In this document: positions 40,571 through 49,857 of the stretch, piece by piece | How the letters are laid out: every line of letters begins with the position of its first letter | Position numbering within the stretch: position 1 is the first letter of the stretch | Made by a program: the position numbers and the translations under genes | The notes under the pieces: generated by a model | Told to the model about the DNA's origin: nothing | Database searches by the model: none | The model's input: only the letters and a program-made list of their open reading frames with translations | Source of the DNA: Bacteroides nordii WAL 11050 = JCM 12987 | GTDB taxonomy: Bacteria > Bacteroidota > Bacteroidia > Bacteroidales > Bacteroidaceae | Direction: 5' to 3' | NCBI GenBank assembly: GCA_000613465.1 | Contig: BAJA01000005.1 | Location: forward strand, 124,001 to 188,000 | DNA: 64,000 bases

Positions 40571-40704
40571 GGTACTTATTCCTGTTTTTATGTCCTACGC
40601 CCCATCATCAATGTCTGATAATGAGGCGCAGAGAGATTTATTATTTTATTATTCAAACACTCTGTTTGCAGCATTAGTGGTATTTGCCACGAAATTCATT
40701 CTGA

Positions 40705-41643
40705 TTAATGATTCAATGTTCCGGTATTTACTACTGGTTGGGCAGCCTCATCAGCGCAGAGTACAACAAGCAGGTTACTCACCATTGCTGCTTTCTTGTC
40801 TTCATCCAGTTCAACAATTTCCTCCTCCGAAAGTTTATGAAGTGCCATTTTTACCATAGAAACGGCTCCTTCTACTATTTTTTCTCTTGCACTGATAATG
40901 GCTGACGCTTGTTGACGGCGTAACATGACTGCAGCAATTTCGGGAGCATAGGCAAGGTAGTTGATACGAGCTTCAACAACCTCCATTCCTGCCATGGCGA
41001 GACGTTCGTTGAGTTTTTGTTCCAGTTGTTCGTTGATTTCTTCACCCCCAGAGCGTAGAGTAAGTTCTTCGACGTCGGATTCACTATCGTCATAGGCGTA
41101 TTGTCCGGCTACCTGTCGGAGAGCGGCATCACTCTGTATCATCACGAAATTCTCAAAAGCATTCATACGACTGGCTACAGCATTACTACCGGTTGCCACG
41201 TTGGCCATGGTTTGAGAGTCTATTTCAAACATGGCTTTATAGGTATCTTTTAATTTCCATACAAGTACCAGTCCGATAAGAATCGGATTGCCGATTTTAT
41301 CATTTACTTTGATAGGTTCTATGTCAAGGTTACGAGCGCGGAGAGAAAGCTTTTTTGCATCCAGGAAGGGATTCATCCAAAAGAAACCGGTTTCTTTGAA
41401 TGTACCTTTGTATTTGCCGAAGAAAACCATAGTACGGGCTTCGTTTGGTTCCAGGCGATTGAATCCAGGTATAAAAAGCATGGAAATAAGGATTCCCAAA
41501 AGTCCTGCAGTGACAGTGAAACCATTGGGACGAGCAATGAGAAAGAACGAAGCAATACTTACTCCCAATAATAAAGCAATAATAAACAGCATGGCAAAAC
41601 CATTCATCTTAAAGCCAGTGAAAAGAGTTTCTTTTGTTTCCAT
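40705..41643 (-). CDS. SPFH (band 7/prohibitin-like) membrane protein
   Basis: A 312 aa protein with two N-terminal membrane helices (MLFIIALLLGVSIASFFLIA and FTVTAGLLGILISMLFIPG), then an SPFH domain (NEARTMVFFGKYKGTFKETGFFWMNPF, LDIEPIKVNDKIGNPILIGLVLVWKL) and a helical tail rich in Glu/Lys and Ala (RRQQASAIISAREKIVEGAVSMV). Family members build membrane-attached oligomeric rings or scaffolds. Downstream neighbour is a ribbon-helix-helix protein. A strong -7 box and a palindrome lie directly upstream. Confidence 0.9.
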   Translation of the reverse strand: METKETLFTGFKMNGFAMLFIIALLLGVSIASFFLIARPNGFTVTAGLLGILISMLFIPGFNRLEPNEARTMVFFGKYKGTFKETGFFWMNPFLDAKKLSLRARNLDIEPIKVNDKIGNPILIGLVLVWKLKDTYKAMFEIDSQTMANVATGSNAVASRMNAFENFVMIQSDAALRQVAGQYAYDDSESDVEELTLRSGGEEINEQLEQKLNERLAMAGMEVVEARINYLAYAPEIAAVMLRRQQASAIISAREKIVEGAVSMVKMALHKLSEEEIVELDEDKKAAMVSNLLVVLCADEAAQPVVNTGTLNH

Positions 41644-41657
41644 AAGTTATGATTTTA

Positions 41658-41678
41658 GTGATATCATTTTGATATCAC
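41658..41678 (-). promoter_or_regulatory. Perfect operator-like palindrome upstream of the SPFH gene
   Basis: GTGATATC (41658-41665), 5 nt spacer, GATATCAC (41671-41678). It sits between the -7 box (41678-41685) and the ATG at 41643, where a bound repressor would block transcription. Confidence 0.6.
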
Positions 41679-41685
41679 AAATATA
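41678..41685 (-). promoter_or_regulatory. -7 box for the SPFH-RHH operon
   Basis: TATATTTG on the - strand, exact TAnnTTTG match, with a TTG about 19-20 nt upstream as a partial -33. Confidence 0.6.
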
Positions 41686-41803
41686 TCATTATTATTTTAG
41701 TATAAACAATGGAAAAGGAATATATTCTTATATGTATTAATGTTTTTTATGAAGAAAGATTATAATAACGTAGTTAACTCGTTTTTGTACGGTTTTGAAT
41801 GTA

Positions 41804-41990
41804 TTTCACCACAGAGGTCGCAGAGGGCACAGAGTTTAAATTTTTAATGAAACGCAGATGAACGCAAATTCTCGCAAAGGGAAATAACGATAAAATAAAG
41901 AACTACAGTTTTTTAATCTGCGTTCTGCGATCATCCGCGTTTCATCAGAGAAAATAATATCTCTGTGCCCTCCGTGTCCTCTGTGGTGAA
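41804..41990. repeat. ~185 bp nested inverted repeat, copy A
   Basis: Outer arms TTTCACCACAGAGG... and ...CCTCTGTGGTGAA; inner arms ATGAAACGCAGATGAACGC and GATCATCCGCGTTTCAT; centre contains AAATAAAGAACTACAGT. The reverse complement of 48175-48355 matches it along its length. Apart from this element, the SPFH promoter and the terminator at 42056, the 500 bp gap 41644-42143 shows no gene. Confidence 0.9.
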
Positions 41991-42055
41991 CTGATTCATT
42001 TCGGATCAGCTTTGAATAAAACTTGAAACAGACTTCTATATTTAGTATATAAAAA

Positions 42056-42110
42056 TTCCACAGACTAATATTTTCTCACAATAAGTGAAATAAAATATTA
42101 GTTTGTGGAA
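42056..42110 (-). terminator. Rho-independent terminator of the PatB-MetY operon
   Basis: Stem 42056-42074 with 42092-42110 (19 bp, one G-U) and a 17 nt loop; on the - strand it is followed by a TTTTTATA run. Lies 34 nt past the stop of the sulfhydrylase-like gene. Confidence 0.8.
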
Positions 42111-42143
42111 AACGATATAATCCGTAGAATTTCTCAGGCAGGG

Positions 42144-43376
42144 TTATACTAATGCCTGGCTGATATCGGTTAGTAAGTCTTCTGCACTTTCAAGCCCAAC
42201 CGAGAGGCGGATTGTTTTTGGACTGACATCCATGCTTTGCCGTTGTTCTTCGGTGAAAGAACCGTAGATAGTGCTGGCCGGATGAATGGCAAGTGTTTTA
42301 TTATCAAATAAATTGGTTGCCCGCCGAATGAGCTGCAAGCGATTCATAAAACGGAAGCAGGCTTCGCGTGATGCAAGGTCAAATGTAAGCATAGCACCGG
42401 GATAAGCACCAAACTGTTTCGTACTTAATTGATAAAACGGATTGGATTCGAGGCCGGTATAGTTAACCGCTTCCACTTGAGGCAGGGTTTGCAGGCGTTG
42501 TGCTAACTGTAGGCAAGTGGCAGCCTGCCGTGCATAGCGTACTTCCATAGTTTCGATACCTAACGTCTGCATATAAGCAACCTGGGGAGTCATGTATGCA
42601 CCTAAATTACGGTGGATTTCCTTACGTAACTTCGCAGTAAAGGTAGAAGCACCAAACTGATCTGCCATGGAACGAAGTTTTTTCGAGTTCCTCCAGTCGA
42701 AGGTGCCATAATCGAGAATAAGACCACCCAGACTGGTGGCTCCGCCAGAAATGTATTTGGTACTGGAAACAATCTCGATATCTACCCCGAATTCATTGGC
42801 ATGAAAGATGTGAAACGGCACAACAGTAGTATCTGCTATCAAAGGAGCACCTATCTGGTGTGCTATGCCGGAGAGTACTTTTAAATCGGCTACTTCAAGC
42901 TGGGGATTGGTGATAACTTCAAGAAAGACGGCGCAGGTGTTTTCATCAACCTGAGCACGAACAGCTTCGGGGTTTGTAAGGTCGTAAAAGCGAACTTCAA
43001 CTCCGAATGCAGCGAGCGTACTTTTAAAAAATGAATAAGTATTACCGAAAAGGTGGGCGGAAGTAACAATGTTGGCTCCTGCTTGTGCCAATGTGAAAAA
43101 GATATTGCTGATAGCCGCCATACCGGAATTCAATGCTGTGACGCTTAGCGCACCTGTGATTGTTTGAATACGTTTCTCAAAATACTGAACGGTGGGATTG
43201 GTTATTCGCGAATATGCATGATCTGCCGTATGTCCGCAAAAAGCTTCCTCCATAGCTTCCGCCGTATCAAATTCATAAGCAGCAGTATTATATACCGGCA
43301 TGGAGAGTGAATGATAAGCATCTTCTTTATCAAAAGGAGTATGCAGAAGTTCCGCTTCAAAGCTGTTCTTATTCAT
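42144..43376 (-). CDS. Trans-sulfuration PLP enzyme, O-acetylhomoserine sulfhydrylase-like
   Basis: A 410 aa Cys/Met metabolism PLP enzyme (fold type I). YSRITNPTVQYFEKRI and ALNSGMAAI form the cofactor phosphate site, DTTVVPFHI carries the Asp that holds the pyridine N, and SSTKYISGGATSLGG holds the Schiff-base Lys; SVGLESAEDLL is the conserved C-terminal motif. Closest to MetY-type O-acetylhomoserine (thiol)-lyases, with cystathionine gamma-synthase as the alternative. It follows the PatB-like beta-lyase gene by 36 nt, consistent with a methionine/cysteine operon. Confidence 0.87.
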   Translation of the reverse strand: MNKNSFEAELLHTPFDKEDAYHSLSMPVYNTAAYEFDTAEAMEEAFCGHTADHAYSRITNPTVQYFEKRIQTITGALSVTALNSGMAAISNIFFTLAQAGANIVTSAHLFGNTYSFFKSTLAAFGVEVRFYDLTNPEAVRAQVDENTCAVFLEVITNPQLEVADLKVLSGIAHQIGAPLIADTTVVPFHIFHANEFGVDIEIVSSTKYISGGATSLGGLILDYGTFDWRNSKKLRSMADQFGASTFTAKLRKEIHRNLGAYMTPQVAYMQTLGIETMEVRYARQAATCLQLAQRLQTLPQVEAVNYTGLESNPFYQLSTKQFGAYPGAMLTFDLASREACFRFMNRLQLIRRATNLFDNKTLAIHPASTIYGSFTEEQRQSMDVSPKTIRLSVGLESAEDLLTDISQALV

Positions 43377-43412
43377 TTTATCTTTAGTTATTAATTCTCT
43401 GTTTATTATTGT

Positions 43413-44581
43413 TTATCGGTTGTCACATGCTTTTTTCAATTGTTTTAATGCTTTTTCGAGCACACTGCGTGGGCAGGCTACATTGAGTCGCATGAAACCT
43501 TCACCTTCTTTACCAAACATAGTTCCGTCGTTTAGTGCAAGATGTGCACCGTCCACAAAAAGGTCTACCAATCTTTTTGATTCAGTCCCAATGTTCTGCA
43601 ATCAAGAAAAACGAGGTAAGAAGCCTGTGGACGAATCATTTTAATATTCGGAATATATTCGCTAAGAAAGGCATCTGTGAAATCGATATTCGACTGAATA
43701 TAGGCAAGAACCTGATCGAGCCATTCGGTGCCGTTACTATAGGCGGCAGCTACACTAAGGTAAGCGAACAAGTGTCCTTCGCTAAGCTCGCTTGCCTCCA
43801 TGTATTCCTGAAAACAGCGACATATCTCTTTGTTCTCGATGATGCAGTACGAGCTTGCCAGTCCCGGCATATTAAATGCTTTGCTGGGAGACATGAACAC
43901 GAGTGAATTTTGACGTGCTTTCTCTGACACAAGTGCAAAAGTGATATGCTGATACGGTGGTAAGGTCAGATCGGCATGAATTTCGTCAGAGATGACGAGT
44001 GTCTTGCTTTCATAGCATATTTCAGCTATTTGTTCCAGTTCTTCCCGTGTCCATACACGACCTCCGGGGTTGTGCGGATTGCTAAGAATCAATATCTTAC
44101 ATCCCTGTATGTCTTTACGGAAACGGTCAAAGTCAATATAATACTGTCCGTCGCGAAGTACCAACGGACTATACACCACTTCACGTTTATTTTTCTCTGT
44201 TACCAGAAAAAAAGGATGGTATACAGGTGGCATCACCATTACTTTATCGCCCTTTTCTGTGAAACATTGTATGGCAAATGCCAACCCACGGACAATACCC
44301 GGCATAAAAGTCAGTTCTTCACGCCCTACTTTCCAGCCATGACGACTCTGCAACCAATTGATAATGGAAGTATACCACTCTTCGCAGGCAAAAGTATAAC
44401 CCAGCACTTCGTGTTCCAACCGTTTCCTCAAAGCTTCCATTACGAATGGCGGAGTACGAAAATCCATATCCGCTACCCACATAGGGAGCAGATCATTACG
44501 TCCCCAACGTTCGCTCACGGCATCCCACTTTACGGATTCCGTTCCACGACGGTCTATTATTTCATCAAAATTATATTTCAT
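43413..44581 (-). CDS. MalY/PatB family PLP beta C-S lyase/aminotransferase (frameshifted)
   Basis: A fold-type I PLP enzyme of the MalY/PatB family (cystathionine beta-lyase-like). N-terminus MKYNFDEIIDRRGTESVKWD, LPMWVADMDFRTPPFV, LSNPHNPGGRVW, VISDEIHADLTL and SPSKAFNMPGLA (Schiff-base Lys) are all typical. The frame breaks at an A5 run near 43580 (LGLNQKDW-stop); one more A gives LGLNQKRLVDLFVDGAHLALNDG and a normal C-terminus, about 389 aa. ATG 44581 is preferred over a 49-codon upstream extension without homology. First gene of a two-gene operon with the sulfhydrylase-like enzyme; it would convert cystathionine to homocysteine. Confidence 0.9.
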
Positions 44582-44766
44582 CTTAATATTCTGTTTTAGT
44601 ACTAATATGCTTGCAAATGTACAATTCATCTGTTGCATAATGAAAACAGAAGTAAGAAAATTAATCCGGAAAGAAAAAAATACCACAAATGTGGTAGGGG
44701 ATATGCAGTATTTACTATAATTATGCATTTTCTAATAAAGAATGCTAACTAAAAACATCTCATCCT

Positions 44767-45204
44767 ATGAAAAAAATATCTGTTATTCTCCTTTTATTGG
44801 GACTTGTTGTTATTGCAGGATGCCATAATGATAAAGAAGAAGAGAGTGTTGTTTGTACGTGTGAGCTCCGCCAAATCAATATTCGTGCTGTTTATACCGA
44901 TGGAACTCCGGTTGTTTTGGATAAGTTTGAAACGATTAATTTAGAGACCGGACAAAAAATGGAATTTGGCGGCGATACGCATTATATTATGGATGCGTAT
45001 TATAAAGATAGCGGGCAATATCCGGTTATGAACGATGATTACCGGAAGGAATTGGAAAATAAGCCCTTAAAAATCAAGTTTCTTGGTTATAAGAACGAAC
45101 AAGTTGTTATAAAAGAAGCCTTTATTGTTTCTGCTGATGAATGCCATGTATATATGGTTGATGGAAATGATAGCGTCATTTTGCCGTTACCCGATAAGCA
45201 TTAA
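44767..45204 (+). CDS. Small predicted lipoprotein, function unknown
   Basis: A 145 aa protein with a clear lipobox (LLLLGLVVIAGCHND), then an acidic patch (DKEEE), a VCTCEL motif and a compact beta-rich domain (INIRAVYTDGTPVVLDKFETI) that resembles a carboxypeptidase-regulatory or transthyretin-like fold only in general pattern. It ends ILPLPDKH. I do not recognise a named family. It is a lone gene, divergent from PatB. Confidence 0.7.
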   Translation: MKKISVILLLLGLVVIAGCHNDKEEESVVCTCELRQINIRAVYTDGTPVVLDKFETINLETGQKMEFGGDTHYIMDAYYKDSGQYPVMNDDYRKELENKPLKIKFLGYKNEQVVIKEAFIVSADECHVYMVDGNDSVILPLPDKH

Positions 45205-45251
45205 CGTTCGCAAAGATTAAATAAAACCACAGCCGTTCTACTTCTTTTTTG

Positions 45252-45259
45252 TACTTTTG
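45252..45259 (+). promoter_or_regulatory. Putative -7 box for the Cof-type HAD gene
   Basis: TACTTTTG, 20 nt before ATG 45279; exact TAnnTTTG match. Confidence 0.5.
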
Positions 45260-45278
45260 TAGCATAAAAAGGAACACT

Positions 45279-46063
45279 ATGACGAAAGCCCTGTTTTTTG
45301 ATATCGACGGTACATTAGTGAGTTTTGATACGCATGCTATCCCGGCCTCTACTATCGAGCGTTGATTGCCGCTCACAAGAAAGGAATTAAGATTTTTATC
45401 GCCACAGGACGTCCGAAAGCGATTATCAACAATTTGTCTGCCATTCAGGATCTTGGATTGATAGACGGTTACATCACTATGAACGGAGCTTATTGCTTTG
45501 TGGGTGATGAAGTTATTTATAAGAGTGCTATTCTTCCCGGTGAAGTACAGACATTGGCACAAATCTGTGAGAAGAAAGGATATCCTTGCATTTTTGTCAG
45601 CGAACACAACTTGTCTGTTTGTCAACCCAATGAACTGGTTCATCAGATATTTTACGACTTCCTGCATGTGAACAAGATGCCGGTGAAGACTTTTGAAGAA
45701 GCCATACAAGAGGAAATTTTTCAGATGACTCCGTTTATTACCGCAGAAGAAGAGAAGGAGATACAATCGTTGATTCCAAATAGCGAATCCGGACGTTGGT
45801 TTCCGGCTTTTGCAGATATCACGGCAAAAGGAAATACAAAGCAAAAAGGCATTGACGAGATGATTGCACATTTTGGTCTTAAACTGGAAGAGACTATGTC
45901 ATTCGGTGATGGAGGTAATGATATCAGCATGTTGCGTCATGCTGCCATTGGTGTCGCTATGGGAAATGCCAAAGATGATGTAAAGCAGACGGCAGATTAT
46001 ATAACTGCTTCTGTAGATGAAGATGGAATCGCAAAGGCTTTGAAACACTTCGGAGTGATTTAG
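45279..46063 (+). CDS. Cof-type HAD-IIB sugar-phosphatase (frameshifted)
   Basis: An HAD-IIB phosphatase: motif I ALFFDIDGTLVSF, motif II IATGRP, C-terminal motif KGIDEMIAHFGL...MSFGDGGNDISML, with the IIB cap between. Cof family members dephosphorylate sugar or nucleotide phosphates; the substrate is open. The start ATG 45279 and the body are in different frames: TCGAGCG at 45356-45362 should read TCGAGGCG, giving STIEALIAAHKKGIKIFIATG. Corrected length about 261 aa. The next gene starts 1 nt after its stop. Confidence 0.88.
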
Positions 46064-46064
46064 A

Positions 46065-48187
46065 GTGGGTGCAACAACAGTAGATACTAACAATAAAGAG
46101 TTTCAGGATGCCCTGAATCTTATCCAATATACCCGCCAGTCTGTCTTTCTGACAGGAAAGGCCGGTACGGGTAAGTCCACGTTTCTGCGCTATATCTGTG
46201 CCAATACAAAAAAGAAGTATGTAGTGCTTGCTCCTACCGGTATTGCTGCCATTAATGCAGGTGGAAGTACTATGCATAGTTTTTTCAAACTTCCTTTTTA
46301 TCCTATTCTGCCGGACGATCCGAATCTGAGCCTTCAACGGGGGCGTATCCATGAATTCTTTAAATATACAAAGCCACACCGGAAATTGCTTGAGCAGATA
46401 GAATTGGTGATTATTGATGAGATCTCGATGGTGAGGGCGGATATTATTGATGCTGTAGATCGTATTCTGCGGGTATATTCCCGTAATTTACGGGAACCTT
46501 TCGGGGGGAAACAAATACTGCTTGTAGGAGATGTATTCCAGTTGGAACCTGTGGTGAAAAACGATGAGCGGGAGATATTGAATCGTTTTTATCCTACGCC
46601 TTATTTTTTCTCTGCACGTGTGTTTGGTGAGATTGACCTCGTGTCAATTGAGTTGCAGAAGGTGTATCGGCAGAGTGATCCGGTCTTTGTCAGTGTACTT
46701 GACCATATACGCAATAATACTGCCGGAGCAGCCGATTTACAACTACTTAATACACGATATGGTACACAGATAGAAGAGAGTGAAGAAGATATGTACATCA
46801 CTCTCGCTACACGACGGGATAATGTGGACTATATCAATGATAAAAAACTGGCCGAACTTCCCGGTGATCCGGTAACTTTTGAAGGTGAAATAGAGGGGGA
46901 CTTTCCGGAAAGTAGTCTGCCCACTTCCAAAGACCTGGTGCTGAAGCCGGGTGCACAGATTATATTTATCAAGAATGACTATGACCGCCGTTGGGTAAAT
47001 GGTACTATCGGTACCATAGCAGGTATTGACGATGACGACGGAACGATTTATGTTATAACAGATGATGGGAAGGAATGTGATGTAAAGCTGGATTCCTGGA
47101 GAAATATCCGTTATCGCTATAATGAAGAAAAAAAGGAGATTGAAGAGGAGGTTTTAGGAACTTTCACCCAATATCCCATTCGCCTGGCATGGGCTATCAC
47201 TGTACACAAAAGTCAGGGATTGACATTCAGCCGTGTGGTTATCGATTTCACCGGAGGAGTCTTTGCCGGAGGACAGGCGTATGTGGCATTGAGCCGTTGT
47301 ACATCGCTGGAGGGCATTCAACTAAAGAAGCCGATTAACCGGGCGGATGTTTTTGTACGACAGGAGATTGTGAATTTTGCCCAGCGTTTCAATAACCGGC
47401 AGGCTATAGACAAAGCGTTGAAACAAGCGCAGGCAGATGTGCAATATGTAGCTGCTGCCCGTGCTTTCGATCGTGGGGATATGAGGAGTGTCTGGAACAA
47501 TTCTTCCGCGCCATTCATTCACGTTATGACATTGAGAAGCCGGCTCCCCGCCGACTGATCCGTCGGAAGCTGGAAGTAATAAACACATTACGTGAACAGA
47601 ACCGGCAACTGAAAGAGCAGATGCGGGCACAGCAGGAATATCTCAAGAAGTATGCCCGTGAATATTTACTTATGGGCAATGAATGTATCACGCAGGCACA
47701 TGATGCCCGTGCTGCCCTTGCAAATTATGATAAAGCATTAGAGCTCTATCCTGACTACATAGATGCCTGGATTCGTAAAGGGATCACCTTATTTAATAAT
47801 AAGGAATATTTTGATGCCGAAACTTGCTTTAGTACGGCTATACGCATTAGCCCTGCCAGCTTCAAGGCTTTTTATAACCGTGGGAAGCTTCGTCTGAAAT
47901 CCGAGAATACGGAAGGAGCCATTGCCGATCTTGATAAGGCAACTTCATTGAAACCTGAACACCCTAAAGCGCATGAATTCTTTGGGGATGCTCTGTTGAA
48001 AGCAGGCAAAGAAGCGGAAGCAGCCCTTCAATGGCGTATCGCCGAGGAATTAAAGAAAGCGCTTTCCGCACGGGGAAGTACGCCAGGCGATGATAACAAA
48101 AGGGTACTTAATTCGTTATTTATAGATAAACTTGTTTCAGTGTTATTTAAATTTGAACGGAAAGAAATCAAACTCATCACAGAGTGA
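46065..48187 (+). CDS. Pif1/RecD-like helicase with C-terminal TPR domain (frameshifted)
   Basis: An SF1B helicase fused to a TPR tail. Walker A LTGKAGTGKSTFL, Walker B VIIDEISMVRADIID, LLVGDVFQLEPVV (motif III), and C-terminal AWAITVHKSQGLTFSRVVIDF and YVALSRCTSLEGI (motifs V/VI) make an intact 5'-3' helicase core of about 440 residues. After a break near 47517 (one base missing) the frame continues RYDIEKPAPRRLIRRKLEVI, a coiled coil, then three TPR units (YDKALELYPDYIDAWIRKG and following). Corrected length about 707 aa. It starts at GTG 46065, 1 nt after the HAD stop. The last ~40 residues (SARGSTPGDDNKR to ITE) are encoded by the gene-end repeat and the start of the 185 bp element, so the ancestral stop was probably earlier. 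Confidence 0.88.
48061..48093 (+). repeat. 34 bp gene-end hairpin repeat, copy 3 (coding)
   Basis: GCTTTCCGCACGGGGAAGTA then CGCCAGGCGATGA, in frame in the helicase-TPR gene as LSARGSTPGDD. Same orientation as the gene, close to its 3' end. Confidence 0.85.
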
Positions 48188-48355
48188 CACAGAGTAGTAT
48201 TCCTCTGATTAAAATGCGGATGATCGCAAATGAACGCAGATTAAAAGACTGTAGTTCTTTATTATATATTTGTTTCCCTTTGCGAAAATCTGCGTTAATC
48301 CGCGTTTCATCAAAGATTTAAACTCTGTGGAACTCTGTGTTACTCTGTGGTGAAA
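48175..48355. repeat. ~185 bp nested inverted repeat, copy B (opposite orientation to copy A)
   Basis: Starts inside the last codons of the helicase gene (ATCACAGAGTGACACAGAG) and ends ACTCTGTGGTGAAA upstream of rpiA. Its reverse complement follows copy A closely, including CGCAAAGGGAAA, AATAAAGAACTACAGT and GCGATCATCCGC. Confidence 0.9.
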
Positions 48356-48390
48356 CACACTCAAAACTGGAAGTATAATAAACAAAATAC

Positions 48391-49104
48391 ATGATTATGG
48401 AATGGAGGAATAACTTGATTACCGGCTTGCAGTGGTCCGATGATATAATTAACAGGGAAGGCAAGGAACAGGTGGCACACCAATTGGCTGCACGGGTGAA
48501 AGACGGTGAAGTAATTGGTGCAGGTTCCGGTTCCACTGTCTATCTCACTCTTTTTGCCATAGCCGAAAGAATCCGGAAAGAACAGCTTCATGTTGAGGTG
48601 ATTCCTGCTTCGATAGAGATTTCAATGACTTGTACGCAGTTGGGCATTCCACAGACAACTCTTTGGGAGAAGCATCCGGATTGGACTTTTGATGGTGCCG
48701 ACGAGGTAGATCCCTTCCGCAATCTTATTAAAGGAAGAGGAGGAGCGTTGTTTAAAGAAAAACTATTGATAAAAAGCAGTGACCGGATTTTTATTGTTGT
48801 GGACGATAGTAAGTTTGTTTCCCGGCTGGGTAGTAAGTTTCCTGTTCCCGTTGAGGTCTTTCCTACTGCGATGGTGTATGTAGAAAATCAGTTGAAAGAA
48901 CTTGGAGCCTCAAAGATTATCTTGCGCATGGCTAAAGGAAAAGACGGACCAATACTCACCGAGAATGGAAATTTTATTCTTGATACCTGGTTTGGGGAAA
49001 TTGGTGAGTCCTTAGAAAAAGAGATAAAAAATATCACAGGGGTAATTGAAAGCGGACTTTTTATAGGATATGATATAGAAGTATTAGTCGCCAAACAAAA
49101 ATAA
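48391..49104 (+). CDS. rpiA: Ribose-5-phosphate isomerase A
   Basis: A 237 aa RpiA that interconverts ribose-5-P and ribulose-5-P in the pentose phosphate pathway. VIGAGSGSTVYLTL (phosphate loop), TFDGADEVDPFRNLIKGRGGALFKEK (catalytic Asp/Glu/Lys region) and VDDSKFVSRLG are all present. Two in-frame ATGs (48391, 48397) are possible. Just upstream lies repeat copy B, and the stop is followed at 9 nt by gene-end repeat copy 4. Confidence 0.95.
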   Translation: MIMEWRNNLITGLQWSDDIINREGKEQVAHQLAARVKDGEVIGAGSGSTVYLTLFAIAERIRKEQLHVEVIPASIEISMTCTQLGIPQTTLWEKHPDWTFDGADEVDPFRNLIKGRGGALFKEKLLIKSSDRIFIVVDDSKFVSRLGSKFPVPVEVFPTAMVYVENQLKELGASKIILRMAKGKDGPILTENGNFILDTWFGEIGESLEKEIKNITGVIESGLFIGYDIEVLVAKQK

Positions 49105-49112
49105 GAATTGGG

Positions 49113-49147
49113 GTGCTTCCCGCACGGGGAGGTACGACAAGCGATGG
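49113..49147 (+). repeat. 34 bp gene-end hairpin repeat, copy 4
   Basis: GTGCTTCCCGCACGGGGAGG then TACGACAAGCGATGG, 8 nt after the rpiA stop and in its orientation. It lies between convergent rpiA and the thioredoxin-like gene. Confidence 0.85.
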
Positions 49148-49165
49148 TTTATCTTGAGTTCCGGA

Positions 49166-49678
49166 TTATTCCGGAACTTTGATAAGGTTATTTATTTGTG
49201 TACTGATTGTTTCTGCAACAACATTGGAAGAGTCATCGGAAGTGAAAACAATAATCCCCTGGGGAGAGGCAATATAAATGCGAGGTATATTCTGTGAAGC
49301 GAACTTCTTGAAAACAGCATCATTCTCCTGGGCGGAATAGGGGATTGTAAGCTGGTTATTAGTCCAGTATTCTGTCAGACTTTCGTATCCCTGAGATCTG
49401 CTTATAATTATGAAACGGACAATCTCATTATCTTTGAACTGCTGATAAGCACTTTCTATTTCCGGCAGTTCTTTCCGGCAATCGGGGCATCCGGTATTGA
49501 CGAATGCAATCAGGCATACCTTACCACGGAGTGTAGCTGTTGATACAATATTTCCACCATTATCCTCTACCGAGAACTCCGGTAAGGTATCTCCCGGTTT
49601 TAATGAAAATACATCCGGATCTTCCTGAATACACCTTCCGAAGATGAACAGGAGTGAAATTAACAATGTCAATCTCAT
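49166..49678 (-). CDS. TlpA/thioredoxin-like lipoprotein
   Basis: A peroxiredoxin/TlpA-fold protein of about 170 aa. From ATG 49678 it has MRLTLLISLLFIFGRCIQ, a lipoprotein signal; the longer start at 49726 would bury it. The domain has VCLIAFVNTGCPDCRKELPEIE with a CxxC redox site, IPYSAQENDAVFKKFASQNIPRIYIASPQG and the cis-Pro loop NIPRIYI. It probably acts as a thiol-disulfide reductase at the inner face of the envelope. Downstream of a lipoprotein gene across an AAGTACGTACTT repeat. Confidence 0.85.
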   Translation of the reverse strand: MRLTLLISLLFIFGRCIQEDPDVFSLKPGDTLPEFSVEDNGGNIVSTATLRGKVCLIAFVNTGCPDCRKELPEIESAYQQFKDNEIVRFIIISRSQGYESLTEYWTNNQLTIPYSAQENDAVFKKFASQNIPRIYIASPQGIIVFTSDDSSNVVAETISTQINNLIKVPE

Positions 49679-49764
49679 GAAAGCTGACGCAATTGTACTT
49701 TTAGTATAGGGTATTGAAATTAACATTGCTGACGGTAAATTGAGTGATCTTGTTTTTACTTTGC

Positions 49765-49848
49765 AAAAGTACGTACTTCATACATACCAAAGTACGTACT
49801 TTTATCTATATAAAGTACGTATTTAACACAGTATTAAATACGTACTTT
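49765..49848. repeat. AAAGTACGTACTTT repeat cluster
   Basis: Four copies of a near-palindromic AAAGTACGTACTTT word (about 49766, 49789, 49812, 49836). The last two form a 14 bp perfect stem (49812-49825 with 49835-49848) with a 9 nt loop. It lies between two - strand genes and may terminate the upstream lipoprotein transcript. Confidence 0.75.
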
Positions 49849-49857
49849 CTTTCTTAC

